A stretch of DNA of 34,978 nt from Bacillota bacterium (GCA_040757085.1 JBFLXJ010000014.1:1-34978); one strand, 5' to 3'; counted from the stretch's first letter, positions 24,077-34,475 are shown. Program-made: numbers and translations. Notes: generated by a model from the letters alone, not told the origin.

Positions 24077-25459
24077 CTATTCCTCCCTGACCCAGGCCGC
24101 CACGGGCAGTTCCACCAGGGGCCGTGCCACCGCCGGCGGAGAACCAACGGGTGCCTGCAGGGGGTCGGTCAGGGGCGATGCACCCCCCGCTCCCTGTCCA
24201 CCCGGGCCGCCGCGCCCGGGCCTCCCCTCCCGACCCAATCTCCCCCCGACACTCCCGCCCGGCTCACCCCCCAGCAGGGCCTGCAGCTTATCCCGGGCAC
24301 GGGCGAACAGGTGGGTGAGGCCACCGTCCGTGTGCTCCTGGGTGGGGGCAGCGGCGGGCACCTGAGCCTCCGCCGTTCCGCCTCCTGGTTCCCGCGGAGA
24401 ATCGAGCCGGGCCATCACCTCACTCAGGGTGGACATGTCCACCCGGTGGCGCAGCACCAGCGGGGCCACGGCCAGGAAGTCCGCTACCTGCGCCTCTTTC
24501 CGGCCCGCCAGGCAGGCATGCATGCGTGCCCCCAACTGCCAGGCCTCCACCGCCCGGAGGCTCTCGAAACCAAAATCCACGTATAGCGAGGCGACCAGAG
24601 CGCGCAGGGCGTCGGGCACCACCACCTGGGGCATCCACTGCACGAAATGGCTCCAGCGCGTGCGATTACGTTCCAGGTCGGCAGGGCTGAGCGTGACCAC
24701 CGTGGGAACCACGGCGTCACCTCCCCGCAACCAGGCATCAGACACCTCCAGGACCCGCCTCACCGCTTCGGGGGCGGCGGGGCGGCCCATATTCACCACC
24801 AGGTCGAATCGGTCTGCCAGTTGCCGCCTGATGTCCTCCAGGGGACCAGGGTCCTCGTCGGGATTCGAGGCTGCCCAGACACACGCGTTCACCTCCACCG
24901 AGACGACGGGCAACCCGGTCTCTTCGATCTGCACCCTCCCCGGTTTGGTGCCCATCACTCCCAGCAGGACGTCAGTGAGTTCGGGCGAAGTCTCCGCCAG
25001 GCGGTTAATCTCGTCCACGAAGATGATGCCGCGATGAGCCTGGGGGATGGTGCCGGGCAGGAGAGCCGCTTCCGCGCCGCAGGCCGATGTCAGGCGACCC
25101 AAGTCGATGCTCCCCACAGCGGTACCCAGCTTTGCTGAATGGCTTATCTCCAGAAACGGCATGGGCACCCATTCCGTCCCCAGATCAGCCACCTCTTCCC
25201 GACCGAGGTCCCGGTGGTGAGGGCAGTGGGGACGGTCCGGGTGGCAGTTGTACACGCACCCGGCGATACGCAGGATGGGGGGCAGCACATGGCGCGCTGC
25301 CCGCAGGATGGTGGTCTTGCCCGTCCCCCGCAACCCCTCTGCGTGCAGGTGCAGGGGGCGACCACACAGCGTTCCCAGGACGCTCATTTCGATGGCCTCG
25401 AACAGCGCCTGGTTCCCCGGATAGCGAATCAATTCGTGATAACTCAGCACCGCCCGCAC
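24077..25459 (-). CDS. AAA+ ATPase, ChlI/MoxR type
   Basis: The 460-residue protein begins VRAVLSYHELIRYPGNQALFEAI and has a Walker A-like GLRGTGKT, a cysteine/histidine segment CVYNCHPDRPHCPHH, Walker B GIIFVDEINRL, and an ASNPDEDPGPL sensor region. A lid with a Gly/Pro-rich tail follows. The middle resembles the ChlI subunit of magnesium chelatase. The open frame extends to 25786, but the N-terminal 109 residues are low-complexity and overlap the divergent LUD gene, so I take the GTG at 25459, which has GAGG six bases upstream. It partners the VWA protein immediately downstream. It is related to the decayed fragment at 3.5-3.9 kb but clearly diverged from it. Confidence 0.85.
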   Translation of the reverse strand: MRAVLSYHELIRYPGNQALFEAIEMSVLGTLCGRPLHLHAEGLRGTGKTTILRAARHVLPPILRIAGCVYNCHPDRPHCPHHRDLGREEVADLGTEWVPMPFLEISHSAKLGTAVGSIDLGRLTSACGAEAALLPGTIPQAHRGIIFVDEINRLAETSPELTDVLLGVMGTKPGRVQIEETGLPVVSVEVNACVWAASNPDEDPGPLEDIRRQLADRFDLVVNMGRPAAPEAVRRVLEVSDAWLRGGDAVVPTVVTLSPADLERNRTRWSHFVQWMPQVVVPDALRALVASLYVDFGFESLRAVEAWQLGARMHACLAGRKEAQVADFLAVAPLVLRHRVDMSTLSEVMARLDSPREPGGGTAEAQVPAAAPTQEHTDGGLTHLFARARDKLQALLGGEPGGSVGGRLGREGRPGRGGPGGQGAGGASPLTDPLQAPVGSPPAVARPLVELPVAAWVREE

Positions 25460-25612
25460 CCCCTGCCTCGCTTTGCGGCATGTATTGTTTCCCGGCGGCA
25501 AGCCGGCCATAAGAAGCTTGCCCGGCCAGTTTTTCCCGCCGATGCCATAAGGCAGGGGAGCGGGCTGCCGGCAGCGAAAAGGCAAGCGAGGACTCGCAGG
25601 GGAGGGGTTGGG
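25460..25612. other. Divergent intergenic region between ATPase and LUD genes
   Basis: The 153 bases between the divergent starts contain A+T-richer patches (near 25485 and 25550) but no promoter pair that I can read with confidence on either strand. Confidence 0.4.
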
Positions 25613-26185
25613 GTGGCAGGGGCGGACCTGTTTGAGCTTTTCCGGCAAAGGGCAGAGCAGGCGGGTGCCCGCGTGGAGCGCCTGCCCGGGCCACAGGAAG
25701 CCTGCGCTTACGTGTCCCGCCTGGTAGCAGAACGAAAGCTGGCACCCGTGCTGGTGGCAACCGGCCCCCTCCTGGGGGGAATGCACCTGGTGGCAACCCT
25801 CTCAGGTCAGGGCGTGGAGGTCCTGCTGGACGCCGAACCGGGCGCGGACCGCGCTGCCCTGGGGGTAACCGAGGCCGACCTGGGCATCGCGGAGACGGGC
25901 ACCCTCTACCAGGACGCCACCTCTCTCGTGTTGCGGCTGGCCAGCATGTTGCCCCCGGTGCACGTGGCGGTGCTGCCCACCGATCGCATCGTGGGGACCC
26001 TGGAAGAAGCCCTGCCTTACATCGCGGGCCGCGGCCAGCCCCCCGCTTACGCCGCCCTCATCACGGGTCCCAGCCGGACCGCCGACATCGAGCGCGTGCT
26101 CACCATCGGCGTGCACGGACCCGCGGAATTGCACATCCTCTGTATAGATCAACCCCAGGCCGCCCAGCGGGCCGCCTCAGCCTGA
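25613..26185 (+). CDS. LUD-domain protein (LutC/YkgG-like)
   Basis: The 190-residue product starts at a GTG preceded by GGAGGGG at 25601-25607. It has the LUD-domain pattern: a central LGVTEADLGIAETGTL motif, a VAVLPTDRIVGTLEEAL segment and the terminal ITGPSRTADIERVLTIGVHGPAELHILCID, which is diagnostic. In lactate-using bacteria LutC works with LutA and LutB in L-lactate oxidation. Neither is encoded here, so this is a stand-alone copy whose partners are elsewhere or whose role differs. It overlaps the convergent cupin gene by nine bases. Confidence 0.88.
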   Translation: MAGADLFELFRQRAEQAGARVERLPGPQEACAYVSRLVAERKLAPVLVATGPLLGGMHLVATLSGQGVEVLLDAEPGADRAALGVTEADLGIAETGTLYQDATSLVLRLASMLPPVHVAVLPTDRIVGTLEEALPYIAGRGQPPAYAALITGPSRTADIERVLTIGVHGPAELHILCIDQPQAAQRAASA

Positions 26186-26521
26186 CCCGGGTTCGGCCGC
26201 CCGGCCATAGGCGTCCTCCAGCCTGACCACGTCCTCCACCTGGGGAGTGGACACCTCCAGGATCTGCAGGTCTTCACCGGCCCATATCCGGTGAACCGTC
26301 CCGGGCGGGATGGTCACCGCCAGGCCGGGCACGATCTCCTGTTCTTCGTCCCCCACCAGCAGACGCCCGCTCCCGCGCAGGAAATACATGCTCTCCAGTT
26401 TCTCGCGGTGATACTGCAGGCTCAAGCTGTGCCCGGCTTTGACCTCGATGATCTTGCCCACGTAGGAGGGCGTCACTGCCCACCAGATCTCCCGTCCCCA
26501 GGGCTTCTCCACGATCTTCAT
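26177..26521 (-). CDS. Cupin-domain protein, mannose-6-phosphate isomerase type II-like
   Basis: The 114-residue single-domain cupin begins MKIVEKPWGREIWWAVTPSYVGK, the start typical of mannose-6-phosphate isomerase/mannose-1-phosphate guanylyltransferase C-terminal domains. Metal-binding motif 1 is G-HSLSLQYHREKLESMYFLRG and motif 2 includes PPGTVHRI. The ATG at 26521 is preceded by a G-rich stretch. It could isomerise a sugar phosphate or simply bind one. It lies downstream of a sugar kinase (ROK) on the same strand, which supports a carbohydrate role. Confidence 0.8.
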   Translation of the reverse strand: MKIVEKPWGREIWWAVTPSYVGKIIEVKAGHSLSLQYHREKLESMYFLRGSGRLLVGDEEQEIVPGLAVTIPPGTVHRIWAGEDLQILEVSTPQVEDVVRLEDAYGRAAEPGSG

Positions 26522-26577
26522 TAACACCACCCCCCCACGCGGCGCATCAAACACTCCCCGGGCCGAGGCGCCGTGCC

Positions 26578-27582
26578 TCAGAGCGTCGTACCTGACTGCC
26601 CCTGCGCCGGGGCATCATCCTGAACCAGGGTCTCCTGGGCCAGGGCAGCTGCCCCCACCACTCCGGCGTCACGGCCCAGGGCAGCCGGCCTTATCTCCAG
26701 CTCCCGTACCAGGTAGGGCATGCCCCCTTCCCGCACCAGGCGCCGCACGGGCTCAAATAGCAAGTCACCCGCCGCCGCCAGCCCTCCTCCGATCACGACC
26801 ACGTCGGGGTTGAAGGCGTGCACGGCCGACACCACCCCGGCCGCCAGGTACCTCATGGTCTCTTCCCAAACGCGGGCCGCCAGGGCATCGCCCTGTCGCA
26901 CCGCCTCCACCACCGCAGCGGCCGTCAGGGGCGAGACGGCTGCGAGGACGCTGGCTCCACCCCCGGCAGCCAGAGCGGCCTGCATGCGGCGCACCAGGGC
27001 GGGCCCGGAGGCGTACGCCTCCAGGCATCCTCGGCCTCCGCACGGGCAGGGCTGCCCGCCCGCCTCCACGATGAGGTGACCCAGTTCTCCGGCTCCCCCC
27101 CGCGCCCCCGGGAAGATGCGACCATCCCACACCACTGCCCCGCCCACCCCGGTGCCCAGGGTAAAGTATACCACCAGGGAGCATCCCTGCCCCGCACCGT
27201 ATCGTGCCTCACCCAGGGCCGCCACGTTGGCATCGTTCTCCACGGCTACGGGTAACCCCAGCGCATCTCGCAGCAGGTCCCGCACGCGCGCGCCATCCCA
27301 CTGGCGCAGGTTGGGGGGATTGTACAGCACTCCTTCGCGGGGGTCGAGCGGGCCGGGAAACCCCGCCCCCACCCCCGCCACCCGGATTCCCGCCGCAGCC
27401 GCCCGGTCGAGCAGGGTGCGCGCCGCCCTCACCACCTGTCCGAAGGAAACGGCGAAGGGAGCATCGGCCAGGGTGGGCAGCTCCAGGGACTCCCTTACTC
27501 GCCCCTGCCCGTCCACCAGGGCAGCCGCCACCTTCGTCCCCCCGATATCCAGGCCCAGCCACACTTGCTCCCCGGCGGCCAT
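26578..27582 (-). CDS. ROK family sugar kinase (glucokinase-like)
   Basis: The 334-residue protein has the phosphate loop D12IGGTK, ENDANVAALGEARYGAG, a GTGVGGAVV segment and the ROK zinc motif GHLIVEAGG-x2-CPCGGRGCLEAYASG. There is no N-terminal DNA-binding helix-turn-helix, so this is a kinase rather than a repressor; ATP-dependent phosphorylation of glucose or a related hexose is likely. The ATG at 27582 is chosen because GGGGTGA lies at the right distance. It follows the MATE gene by 22 bases and precedes the cupin gene. Confidence 0.9.
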   Translation of the reverse strand: MAAGEQVWLGLDIGGTKVAAALVDGQGRVRESLELPTLADAPFAVSFGQVVRAARTLLDRAAAAGIRVAGVGAGFPGPLDPREGVLYNPPNLRQWDGARVRDLLRDALGLPVAVENDANVAALGEARYGAGQGCSLVVYFTLGTGVGGAVVWDGRIFPGARGGAGELGHLIVEAGGQPCPCGGRGCLEAYASGPALVRRMQAALAAGGGASVLAAVSPLTAAAVVEAVRQGDALAARVWEETMRYLAAGVVSAVHAFNPDVVVIGGGLAAAGDLLFEPVRRLVREGGMPYLVRELEIRPAALGRDAGVVGAAALAQETLVQDDAPAQGQSGTTL

Positions 27583-27604
27583 CCTCGTCACCCCTGCGTC
27601 ATCG

Positions 27605-28957
27605 TCAAACGCGCACTGACTTCCATGCCCCGGAACGAAAGCGGGCCAGGAACAGTGCTGACCTCACCAGCCAGTCCGCCAGCATGGCCATCCAGGCCCC
27701 GGGCAACCCCAGACCCAGACCAAACACCAACAGAAAAGTAAGGCAGAGGCGCACCAGCCACATCCCCACCACGGTGATGCCCATCACCACCGTGGTGTCC
27801 CCCGCCCCCCGTAACGCCCCGGGGAGGACAAACCCAACCGCCTCCGGGAACTGGGTGAAGGCCACAATGCGCAGGAGGGGGACCCCCAGCGCGATCACGC
27901 GGGGATCGGTGGTATATATGCGCAGGAAATAGCCCGGAATGGTGAAGAAAAGCACGGCCATGCCTCCCATGGTGGCAAGGGCAAACCACAGGGCTACATA
28001 AGCGCTCCTTTCCGCATCGCCGGGGCGCCCCGCCCCCAGGTTCTGTCCCACCAGCGCGGTGGCCGCGGTGGCAAATCCCATCCCCGGCATGTACGAGAAA
28101 GACTCCGCATTGAGGCAGAGCGAATGGGCGGCGTAGGCCACCGTACCCAGGCTGGCCACCTGCCGCGCATATACCAGTTGCCCTGCGCTCGTGAACGCCC
28201 GCTCTGCAGCGGCCGGGATGCCCAGCCGCAGCACCCGCCAGATCAGGGCCGTGTCCAGCCCTGCCATCTCCCTGCTTCCCACCCGCAGGCCGGCCCGGCC
28301 TGTCATCACCAGGATCATGAGGGCTACTGCCCCCAGGGCCCGTGACAGCGAGGTGGAGAGGCCAGCTCCCACCACCCCGAGGGCCGGGCAACCCAGATTG
28401 CCGAATATGAGCACCCAGTTCAGGAAGATGTGGATCACGTTCAGGGCACCGTTGACGTACAGGGGGGTACGGGTATCACCGGCCCCTCGCAAGCACCCGG
28501 CTACCACCGTGAACACGAAGAAAAAGGGCATCCCGGGCATGACGGCCCGGATGTACGCCGAACCCTCCGGGATCACTTCCGGTGCCGCCCCCATGAGTAC
28601 CACTATGGAGGTGGCCAGGGTATATCCCGCCCATGCTACCAGTGTCCCCAGTACGGCAGCGACCGAAACGGTCTGTCCGGTGACCCGTGCCGCGGTGGGA
28701 AGATCCCGGGCTCCCACCGCACGGGCCACCAGGGCGGTCGCTCCGATGGCCAGGCCCATGAAGATGGAACTCACGAACCAGAAGGGCTGGAAGCTCAATC
28801 CCACCGCCGTAACCGCCACGGTGCTCAGGTGGCCCACCATGGCCATATCCACCACCTGGGTCACCGTGCCCAGGGCCTGCTCCGCCACCACCGGCCAGGC
28901 CAGCCGCCACACTGCCCTGCAGAGTTCCGCTCCAGACCGGGATTCTTCCTCTCGCAC
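27605..28957 (-). CDS. MATE family efflux transporter
   Basis: The 450-residue protein has about 12 predicted membrane helices in two homologous halves. An AWPVVAEQALGTVTQVVDMAMVGHLS segment marks the N-terminal half. The repeated GAGDTRTPLYVN and GAGDTTVVMG motifs mark the end of each half, and ALVGQNLGAGRPGDA fits the second half. MATE proteins export cationic drugs, metabolites or polysaccharide precursors using Na+ or H+. The GTG at 28957 leads the minus-strand MATE-ROK-cupin set; functional linkage with the kinase is not evident. Confidence 0.92.
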   Translation of the reverse strand: MREEESRSGAELCRAVWRLAWPVVAEQALGTVTQVVDMAMVGHLSTVAVTAVGLSFQPFWFVSSIFMGLAIGATALVARAVGARDLPTAARVTGQTVSVAAVLGTLVAWAGYTLATSIVVLMGAAPEVIPEGSAYIRAVMPGMPFFFVFTVVAGCLRGAGDTRTPLYVNGALNVIHIFLNWVLIFGNLGCPALGVVGAGLSTSLSRALGAVALMILVMTGRAGLRVGSREMAGLDTALIWRVLRLGIPAAAERAFTSAGQLVYARQVASLGTVAYAAHSLCLNAESFSYMPGMGFATAATALVGQNLGAGRPGDAERSAYVALWFALATMGGMAVLFFTIPGYFLRIYTTDPRVIALGVPLLRIVAFTQFPEAVGFVLPGALRGAGDTTVVMGITVVGMWLVRLCLTFLLVFGLGLGLPGAWMAMLADWLVRSALFLARFRSGAWKSVRV

Positions 28958-29056
28958 TGCAGTACCACCTGCGCGGACTTCCCGGCCCGGGCCCCCTGGT
29001 GGGCACCTGCCCTCCCCGCCCGAGCCGCAAGGTTAAGCAATTCTTTCGGGTCCCCA

Positions 29057-29090
29057 GCTTTTCCTGCCGGCGTGCGAGTAGGAAGAAAGC
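29057..29090. promoter_or_regulatory. Imperfect inverted repeat, candidate enhancer for the CoA-transferase operon
   Basis: The arms GCTTTTCCT and AGGAAGAAAGC pair with a two-base bulge across a 14-base spacer. The dyad lies roughly 95 bp upstream of the sigma-54 promoter at 29171, in a region between divergent genes where no terminator is needed. It is a candidate binding site for the NtrC-type regulator encoded downstream. One copy only, so tentative. Confidence 0.4.
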
Positions 29091-29170
29091 ATCACACCCC
29101 CGAGATCCCAAATTCCCACCCCGCGCCGATCCTGGCCTTTCCCGTCGCGGTAAAACCGGCTCGGGCAGCC

Positions 29171-29186
29171 TGGCACGGAACTTGCA
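29171..29186 (+). promoter_or_regulatory. Perfect-consensus sigma-54 promoter
   Basis: The sequence TGGCACG-GAAC-TTGCA matches the -24/-12 consensus at every defined position, with GG at 29172-29173 and GC at 29184-29185 separated by 10 bases. Transcription would start near 29197, 45 bases before the CoA-transferase alpha start. Confidence 0.9.
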
Positions 29187-29241
29187 CGGCCGACCTGCAG
29201 GACTCCTCGCACGTGGGTCCCGAGCAAAGGAGGGCATGCGC

Positions 29242-30240
29242 ATGACCACGGCCGAAACAGAGGGCATCGGGCATCTATTCATGCTCCCCGATGTGGACGC
29301 GGCCCGCGCGCACTTTCGGGCCAAACCCAAGGGCATGGTGGATAAGGTCACCACCGTGAGCGAGGCGGTGACCCGCCTGATCCACGACGGGGATTACATC
29401 GCCATCGGAGGATTCGGGGCCAACCGCATCCCCACCGCAGTGCTGCACGAGATCGTGCGCCAGGGCAAACGGCACCTGGGGGTATCCGGGCACACGGCCA
29501 CCCACGACTTCCAGATCCTGGCCGCAGGTGGATGCATTGACCGCTGCGACGTGGCCTACGTGGTGGGGCTGGAAGCCCGCGGCCTCTCCCGCGTTGCCCG
29601 GCGGCTGTTCGAGGAGGGGGCTATCCAGGCCACCGAGTGGACCAACGCCGCTCTCGCCTGGCGGTACAGGGCGGCGGCTATGGGCATCCCCTTCATCCCG
29701 GCCCGCATCATGCTGGGCACCGACACCGTGAGGTACAGCGCGGCAAAGGTGATCACCTGCCCCTACACGGGAATCAAGCTGGTGGCCCTGCCCGCCCTCT
29801 ACCCGGACGTGGCCATCATCCACGTACACCGGGCCGACCCCTATGGCAACTGCCAGATCGACGGTATCAACGTGGCCGACAACGACCTGGCGCGGGCTGC
29901 CAGGCGGGTGATCATCACCACCGAGCGGCTGGTGCCCCCGTCGGTGATCAGGCAGGAACCTCACCGCACGGCCATCCCCTTCTTCTGTGTAGACGCGGTG
30001 ATCGAGGTCCCATACGGCTCGTATCCCGGCAACATGCCTTACGAGTACTTCTCCGACGAGGAACATTTGCGCCAGTGGCTGACCGCGCAGGAAGACCTCG
30101 AGACCTTCCGGCAATTCATGGACAAATACATCTACGGGCCCCGGGACTTCAACGATTACCTGCAACTGTGCGGCGGCATCGAGAAACTGCGGCGGCTGCG
30201 CGCCCTGGAACTCGGGCTCGAGCGCCCGAACTCGGCGTGA
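29242..30240 (+). CDS. CoA-transferase alpha subunit (glutaconate CoA-transferase type)
   Basis: The 332-residue protein has the family I alpha-subunit layout of glutaconate CoA-transferase GctA: MVDKVTTVSEAVTRLIHDGDYIAIGGFGANR, the CoA-binding glycine-rich stretch, and a GNCQIDGINVADNDLARAARRVIITTE segment. The catalytic glutamate is on the beta subunit. AGGAGG at 29228-29233 lies eight bases before the ATG at 29242 but only two before the ATG at 29236, so 29242 is chosen. It is the first gene after a perfect sigma-54 promoter and is followed 12 bases later by the beta subunit. The acid substrate could be glutaconate or another dicarboxylate or branched acid; no glutaconyl-CoA decarboxylase or dehydratase is in view. 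Confidence 0.9.
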   Translation: MTTAETEGIGHLFMLPDVDAARAHFRAKPKGMVDKVTTVSEAVTRLIHDGDYIAIGGFGANRIPTAVLHEIVRQGKRHLGVSGHTATHDFQILAAGGCIDRCDVAYVVGLEARGLSRVARRLFEEGAIQATEWTNAALAWRYRAAAMGIPFIPARIMLGTDTVRYSAAKVITCPYTGIKLVALPALYPDVAIIHVHRADPYGNCQIDGINVADNDLARAARRVIITTERLVPPSVIRQEPHRTAIPFFCVDAVIEVPYGSYPGNMPYEYFSDEEHLRQWLTAQEDLETFRQFMDKYIYGPRDFNDYLQLCGGIEKLRRLRALELGLERPNSA

Positions 30241-30252
30241 GGAGGTGCCGAG

Positions 30253-31035
30253 ATGGGTCATCAGGCGAACGAGTATAACCCCATGGAGCTCATGATCTGC
30301 CTGGCGGCCAGGTACCTGGAAGATGGGCGCACGGTGGTGGTCGGTACCGGTGCCCCCTGCGCCGCGGCCATGCTGGCCCAAAAGCTGTATGCTCCCAACC
30401 TGATCATCCTCTTCGAGGCAGGTGGCGTGGCCCCCATCCTCCCCACCATGCCCATCTCGGTGGGCGATTCCCGCACTTTCTGGAAAGCGTTCATGGCCAC
30501 CACCATGGACGACATCATGTCCTTCTGCCAGAAGGGGATGGTGGACTACACCTTCCTGGGCGGGGCGCAGGTGGACATGTACGGCAACATCAATTCCACC
30601 ATGATAGGCACCGACTACTCCCGGCCCCGGGTGAGGCTTCCCGGCAGCGGGGGTGCCAACGACCTGGGGTCTCTGTGCTGGCGGATCATGATGATCACCC
30701 CCCAGGATCGCCGCCGCTTCGTGCCCAGGTGCGACTTCATCACCACCCCGGGTTACCTGACCGGACCCGGGGCCCGCGAGGCGGCAGGGCTTCCCCCGGG
30801 CACCGGCCCCTACAAGGTCATCACCAATTTGTGCGTCATCGGCTTCCACGAAGAGACCAAGCGCATGCAGGTGGAGAGCCTGCACCCCGGCATCACCCGG
30901 GAGCTGGTGGAACAGAACACGGGGTTCGAGTTGCTGTGGGCAGATGAAGTGGGCCAGAGTGAACCACCCACGCGAGAAGAACTCCAGGTGCTTCGGCACG
31001 AGGTCGATCCCTACCGCTACATCATCGGCCGCTGA
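30253..31035 (+). CDS. CoA-transferase beta subunit (glutaconate CoA-transferase type)
   Basis: The 260-residue beta subunit carries the active-site glutamate E55 (LFEAGGVAP), the position at which this family forms the glutamyl-CoA thioester. It also has FLGGAQVDMYGNIN and LPGSGGANDLGS, both typical of GctB-like subunits. The ATG is preceded by GAGGAGGTG spanning the alpha-subunit stop, giving coupled translation. With the alpha subunit it forms a cytoplasmic heteromer that swaps CoA between an acyl-CoA (often acetyl-CoA) and a free acid. Confidence 0.9.
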   Translation: MGHQANEYNPMELMICLAARYLEDGRTVVVGTGAPCAAAMLAQKLYAPNLIILFEAGGVAPILPTMPISVGDSRTFWKAFMATTMDDIMSFCQKGMVDYTFLGGAQVDMYGNINSTMIGTDYSRPRVRLPGSGGANDLGSLCWRIMMITPQDRRRFVPRCDFITTPGYLTGPGAREAAGLPPGTGPYKVITNLCVIGFHEETKRMQVESLHPGITRELVEQNTGFELLWADEVGQSEPPTREELQVLRHEVDPYRYIIGR

Positions 31036-31183
31036 CCCGGCCATCTGCGAGCACGGGCGGCAGCCGGCGTCCCCTGAAGATCCCCGGTCTCGGTCTCGCT
31101 CCCGCAGCCACACCGCGACCACCCGCCCCCCGGGCAGGGTGCTCGCACTCTTCGTAGAACAACTCTTCAGGAGGTGCGTCGCG

Positions 31184-32932
31184 GTGCGCGCCCGCTACCT
31201 GCTCCTGCAAAAGGCAGAAGCCATCCTGCTGGAAGAAAAGGCAGATAAACTGTTCGGGATAACCCGCCTCCTCGATGCATACCTGAAGGGCGAATACGAC
31301 GACATCCTGCGGTCCCGGGGCATTCCCTCCCACGCTCCCCGGGAACAAAGGCTGGCAGCGCTCAACGAGGCTCTGGCCCCTTTCACCGACCTGGTGGCAG
31401 CCGCCTTCCCCGGCGTGGGGGTCGGGTACTACTCCGCCGGCCTGGACTGCATCCTCACCTACGGACCCAGCAGCGAGTTTGGCGACAAGGTGGGCGTAAC
31501 GGTAGATGCCGACCACCTGGGCCGGCAGGCCATGGCCCAAAGGCGCGAGGTGGTAGGAGTCGGCTCCATGGTGCGGGGCGACATAATGAATTGCATGCGA
31601 CCTCTTCTGCGGGGCGACCGCACCATCGGATTTTGCTGGGCCAACGAGACCCTCGAGGACATTTACCGCCAGATGGAGTTCCGGGCACGCAAGGTCTTTT
31701 TCTCACCACGTGTGGAACCCGTGCTGGGCCTCACCGGACTGCTCCTTTCCTCCAGCCGCTCCCTGCTGGCCAGCCTGCGGCCACCTGAGAGGCAGCCGCC
31801 AGAGGAGCCGCCGCGCCCGAGGCGATCCGCAGACCTGGGGGACCTGGCCTGGTCGCTGGATCGCATCAGACGGTATCTATCGCTCTTCCTGAACAGCCTG
31901 AGCCTGGGCGTGTTGATCGCCGACCACCAGGGACAGGTGGCATTCGCCAACCAGGCGCTGATCGACCTGGCCGGCGCCCCGCCGGCCTTGGTGGGCATGC
32001 CCCTGCCGGATGCCCTCACATTGCTGGGATTCGGCGACCTGGTGGCAGAGGCCGGGGAGCTGGCGCACACGGGCGAACGCTACCGCTTCATCTCCCACAC
32101 CCTGAGGACAGCCGGACGTCCTCCGCGGCCGGTCCGGATCATTCTTTCCCGGGTTGAAGACCTGCCCGGGGAGGGGGCCGGATTTGTCTTCCTGGTGGAA
32201 GACGAGGCCGCTGCCCGGGAAGAGGAAGAACGCCTGCGCCGGGCTGAAAAGCTGGCCGCCGTGGGTGAGCTGGCATCCGCCATCGCCCACGAAATAAAGA
32301 ACCCGGTGACCATCGTGGCCGGGTGCCTCCAGCTTCTCGGCCCCCGGGCGGGGGACCGGGACTTCGTGGCGGAGACCGCTCGCATCGCCAGTGAGGAACT
32401 GGGACGGGTCAACCGCACGGTCAACGCCCTCCTGGACTTCGCCCGTTTCTCCGAGCCCCATCTGGCGCCCACCGACATCAACCAGGTCCTGCGGCGTGCC
32501 ACCGCGCTGGTACGAGACTACGCTCGTTCCCAGCGGGTGGAGATGGTGGAGGAATATGGGGAACTCCCCCTCGTGAGCGCCGATCCCGACCACCTGCAGC
32601 AGGCTTTCCTGAACCTGCTCATCAACGGCATCCAGGCCATGCCCCGTGGCGGTACCCTGGGTGTGCGGACTTCGTACAGGCAGGGTAGCCAGCTGGTTCA
32701 GGTAGAGGTGGCGGACACGGGCGAAGGGATCAAACCCGAGGATCGCAGCCGCGTATTCAGCATGTTCTTCACCACCAAAAGCGGGGGGACGGGACTGGGC
32801 CTGGCCCTGGTACACCGCATCGTGGACGAGCATGCGGGAATGGTGGAATTCGAGAGCGAACCGGGCAAGGGCACCAGGTTCCTCGTCCACCTGCCGGTCC
32901 AGGTCGTCGCCTGGCCCGACCGACCCTGGTGA
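31184..32932 (+). CDS. PAS-domain sensor histidine kinase, cytoplasmic
   Basis: The 582-residue protein starts at a GTG with AGGAGG nine bases upstream; a longer frame to 30944 overlaps the preceding gene. It has no predicted membrane helix. An N-terminal sensor-like region (about 1-215, with GVGYYSAGLDCILTYGPS and a conserved-looking VGSMVRGDIMNCMRP) is followed by a PAS domain (about 234-345). The kinase core has H-box AIAH369EIKNP, N-box NLLINGIQAM near 477, DTGEGIKPED and a TGLGLALV G-box near 540. It would sense a cytosolic signal, perhaps a CoA-transferase substrate, and phosphorylate the regulator encoded next. The 3' end overlaps the regulator's longest possible start. Confidence 0.92.
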   Translation: MRARYLLLQKAEAILLEEKADKLFGITRLLDAYLKGEYDDILRSRGIPSHAPREQRLAALNEALAPFTDLVAAAFPGVGVGYYSAGLDCILTYGPSSEFGDKVGVTVDADHLGRQAMAQRREVVGVGSMVRGDIMNCMRPLLRGDRTIGFCWANETLEDIYRQMEFRARKVFFSPRVEPVLGLTGLLLSSSRSLLASLRPPERQPPEEPPRPRRSADLGDLAWSLDRIRRYLSLFLNSLSLGVLIADHQGQVAFANQALIDLAGAPPALVGMPLPDALTLLGFGDLVAEAGELAHTGERYRFISHTLRTAGRPPRPVRIILSRVEDLPGEGAGFVFLVEDEAAAREEEERLRRAEKLAAVGELASAIAHEIKNPVTIVAGCLQLLGPRAGDRDFVAETARIASEELGRVNRTVNALLDFARFSEPHLAPTDINQVLRRATALVRDYARSQRVEMVEEYGELPLVSADPDHLQQAFLNLLINGIQAMPRGGTLGVRTSYRQGSQLVQVEVADTGEGIKPEDRSRVFSMFFTTKSGGTGLGLALVHRIVDEHAGMVEFESEPGKGTRFLVHLPVQVVAWPDRPW

Positions 32933-32946
32933 AAGGCGGAGGGAGT

Positions 32947-34467
<1,521 letters not shown>

Positions 34468-34475
34468 GCATCTTT

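Noticed and set aside
29275-31122. 615-residue minus-strand open frame over the CoA-transferase genes
   Set aside because: Shadow of the plus-strand genes; no recognised domain, rich in Gly/His/Val, and it would read through a sigma-54-driven operon.
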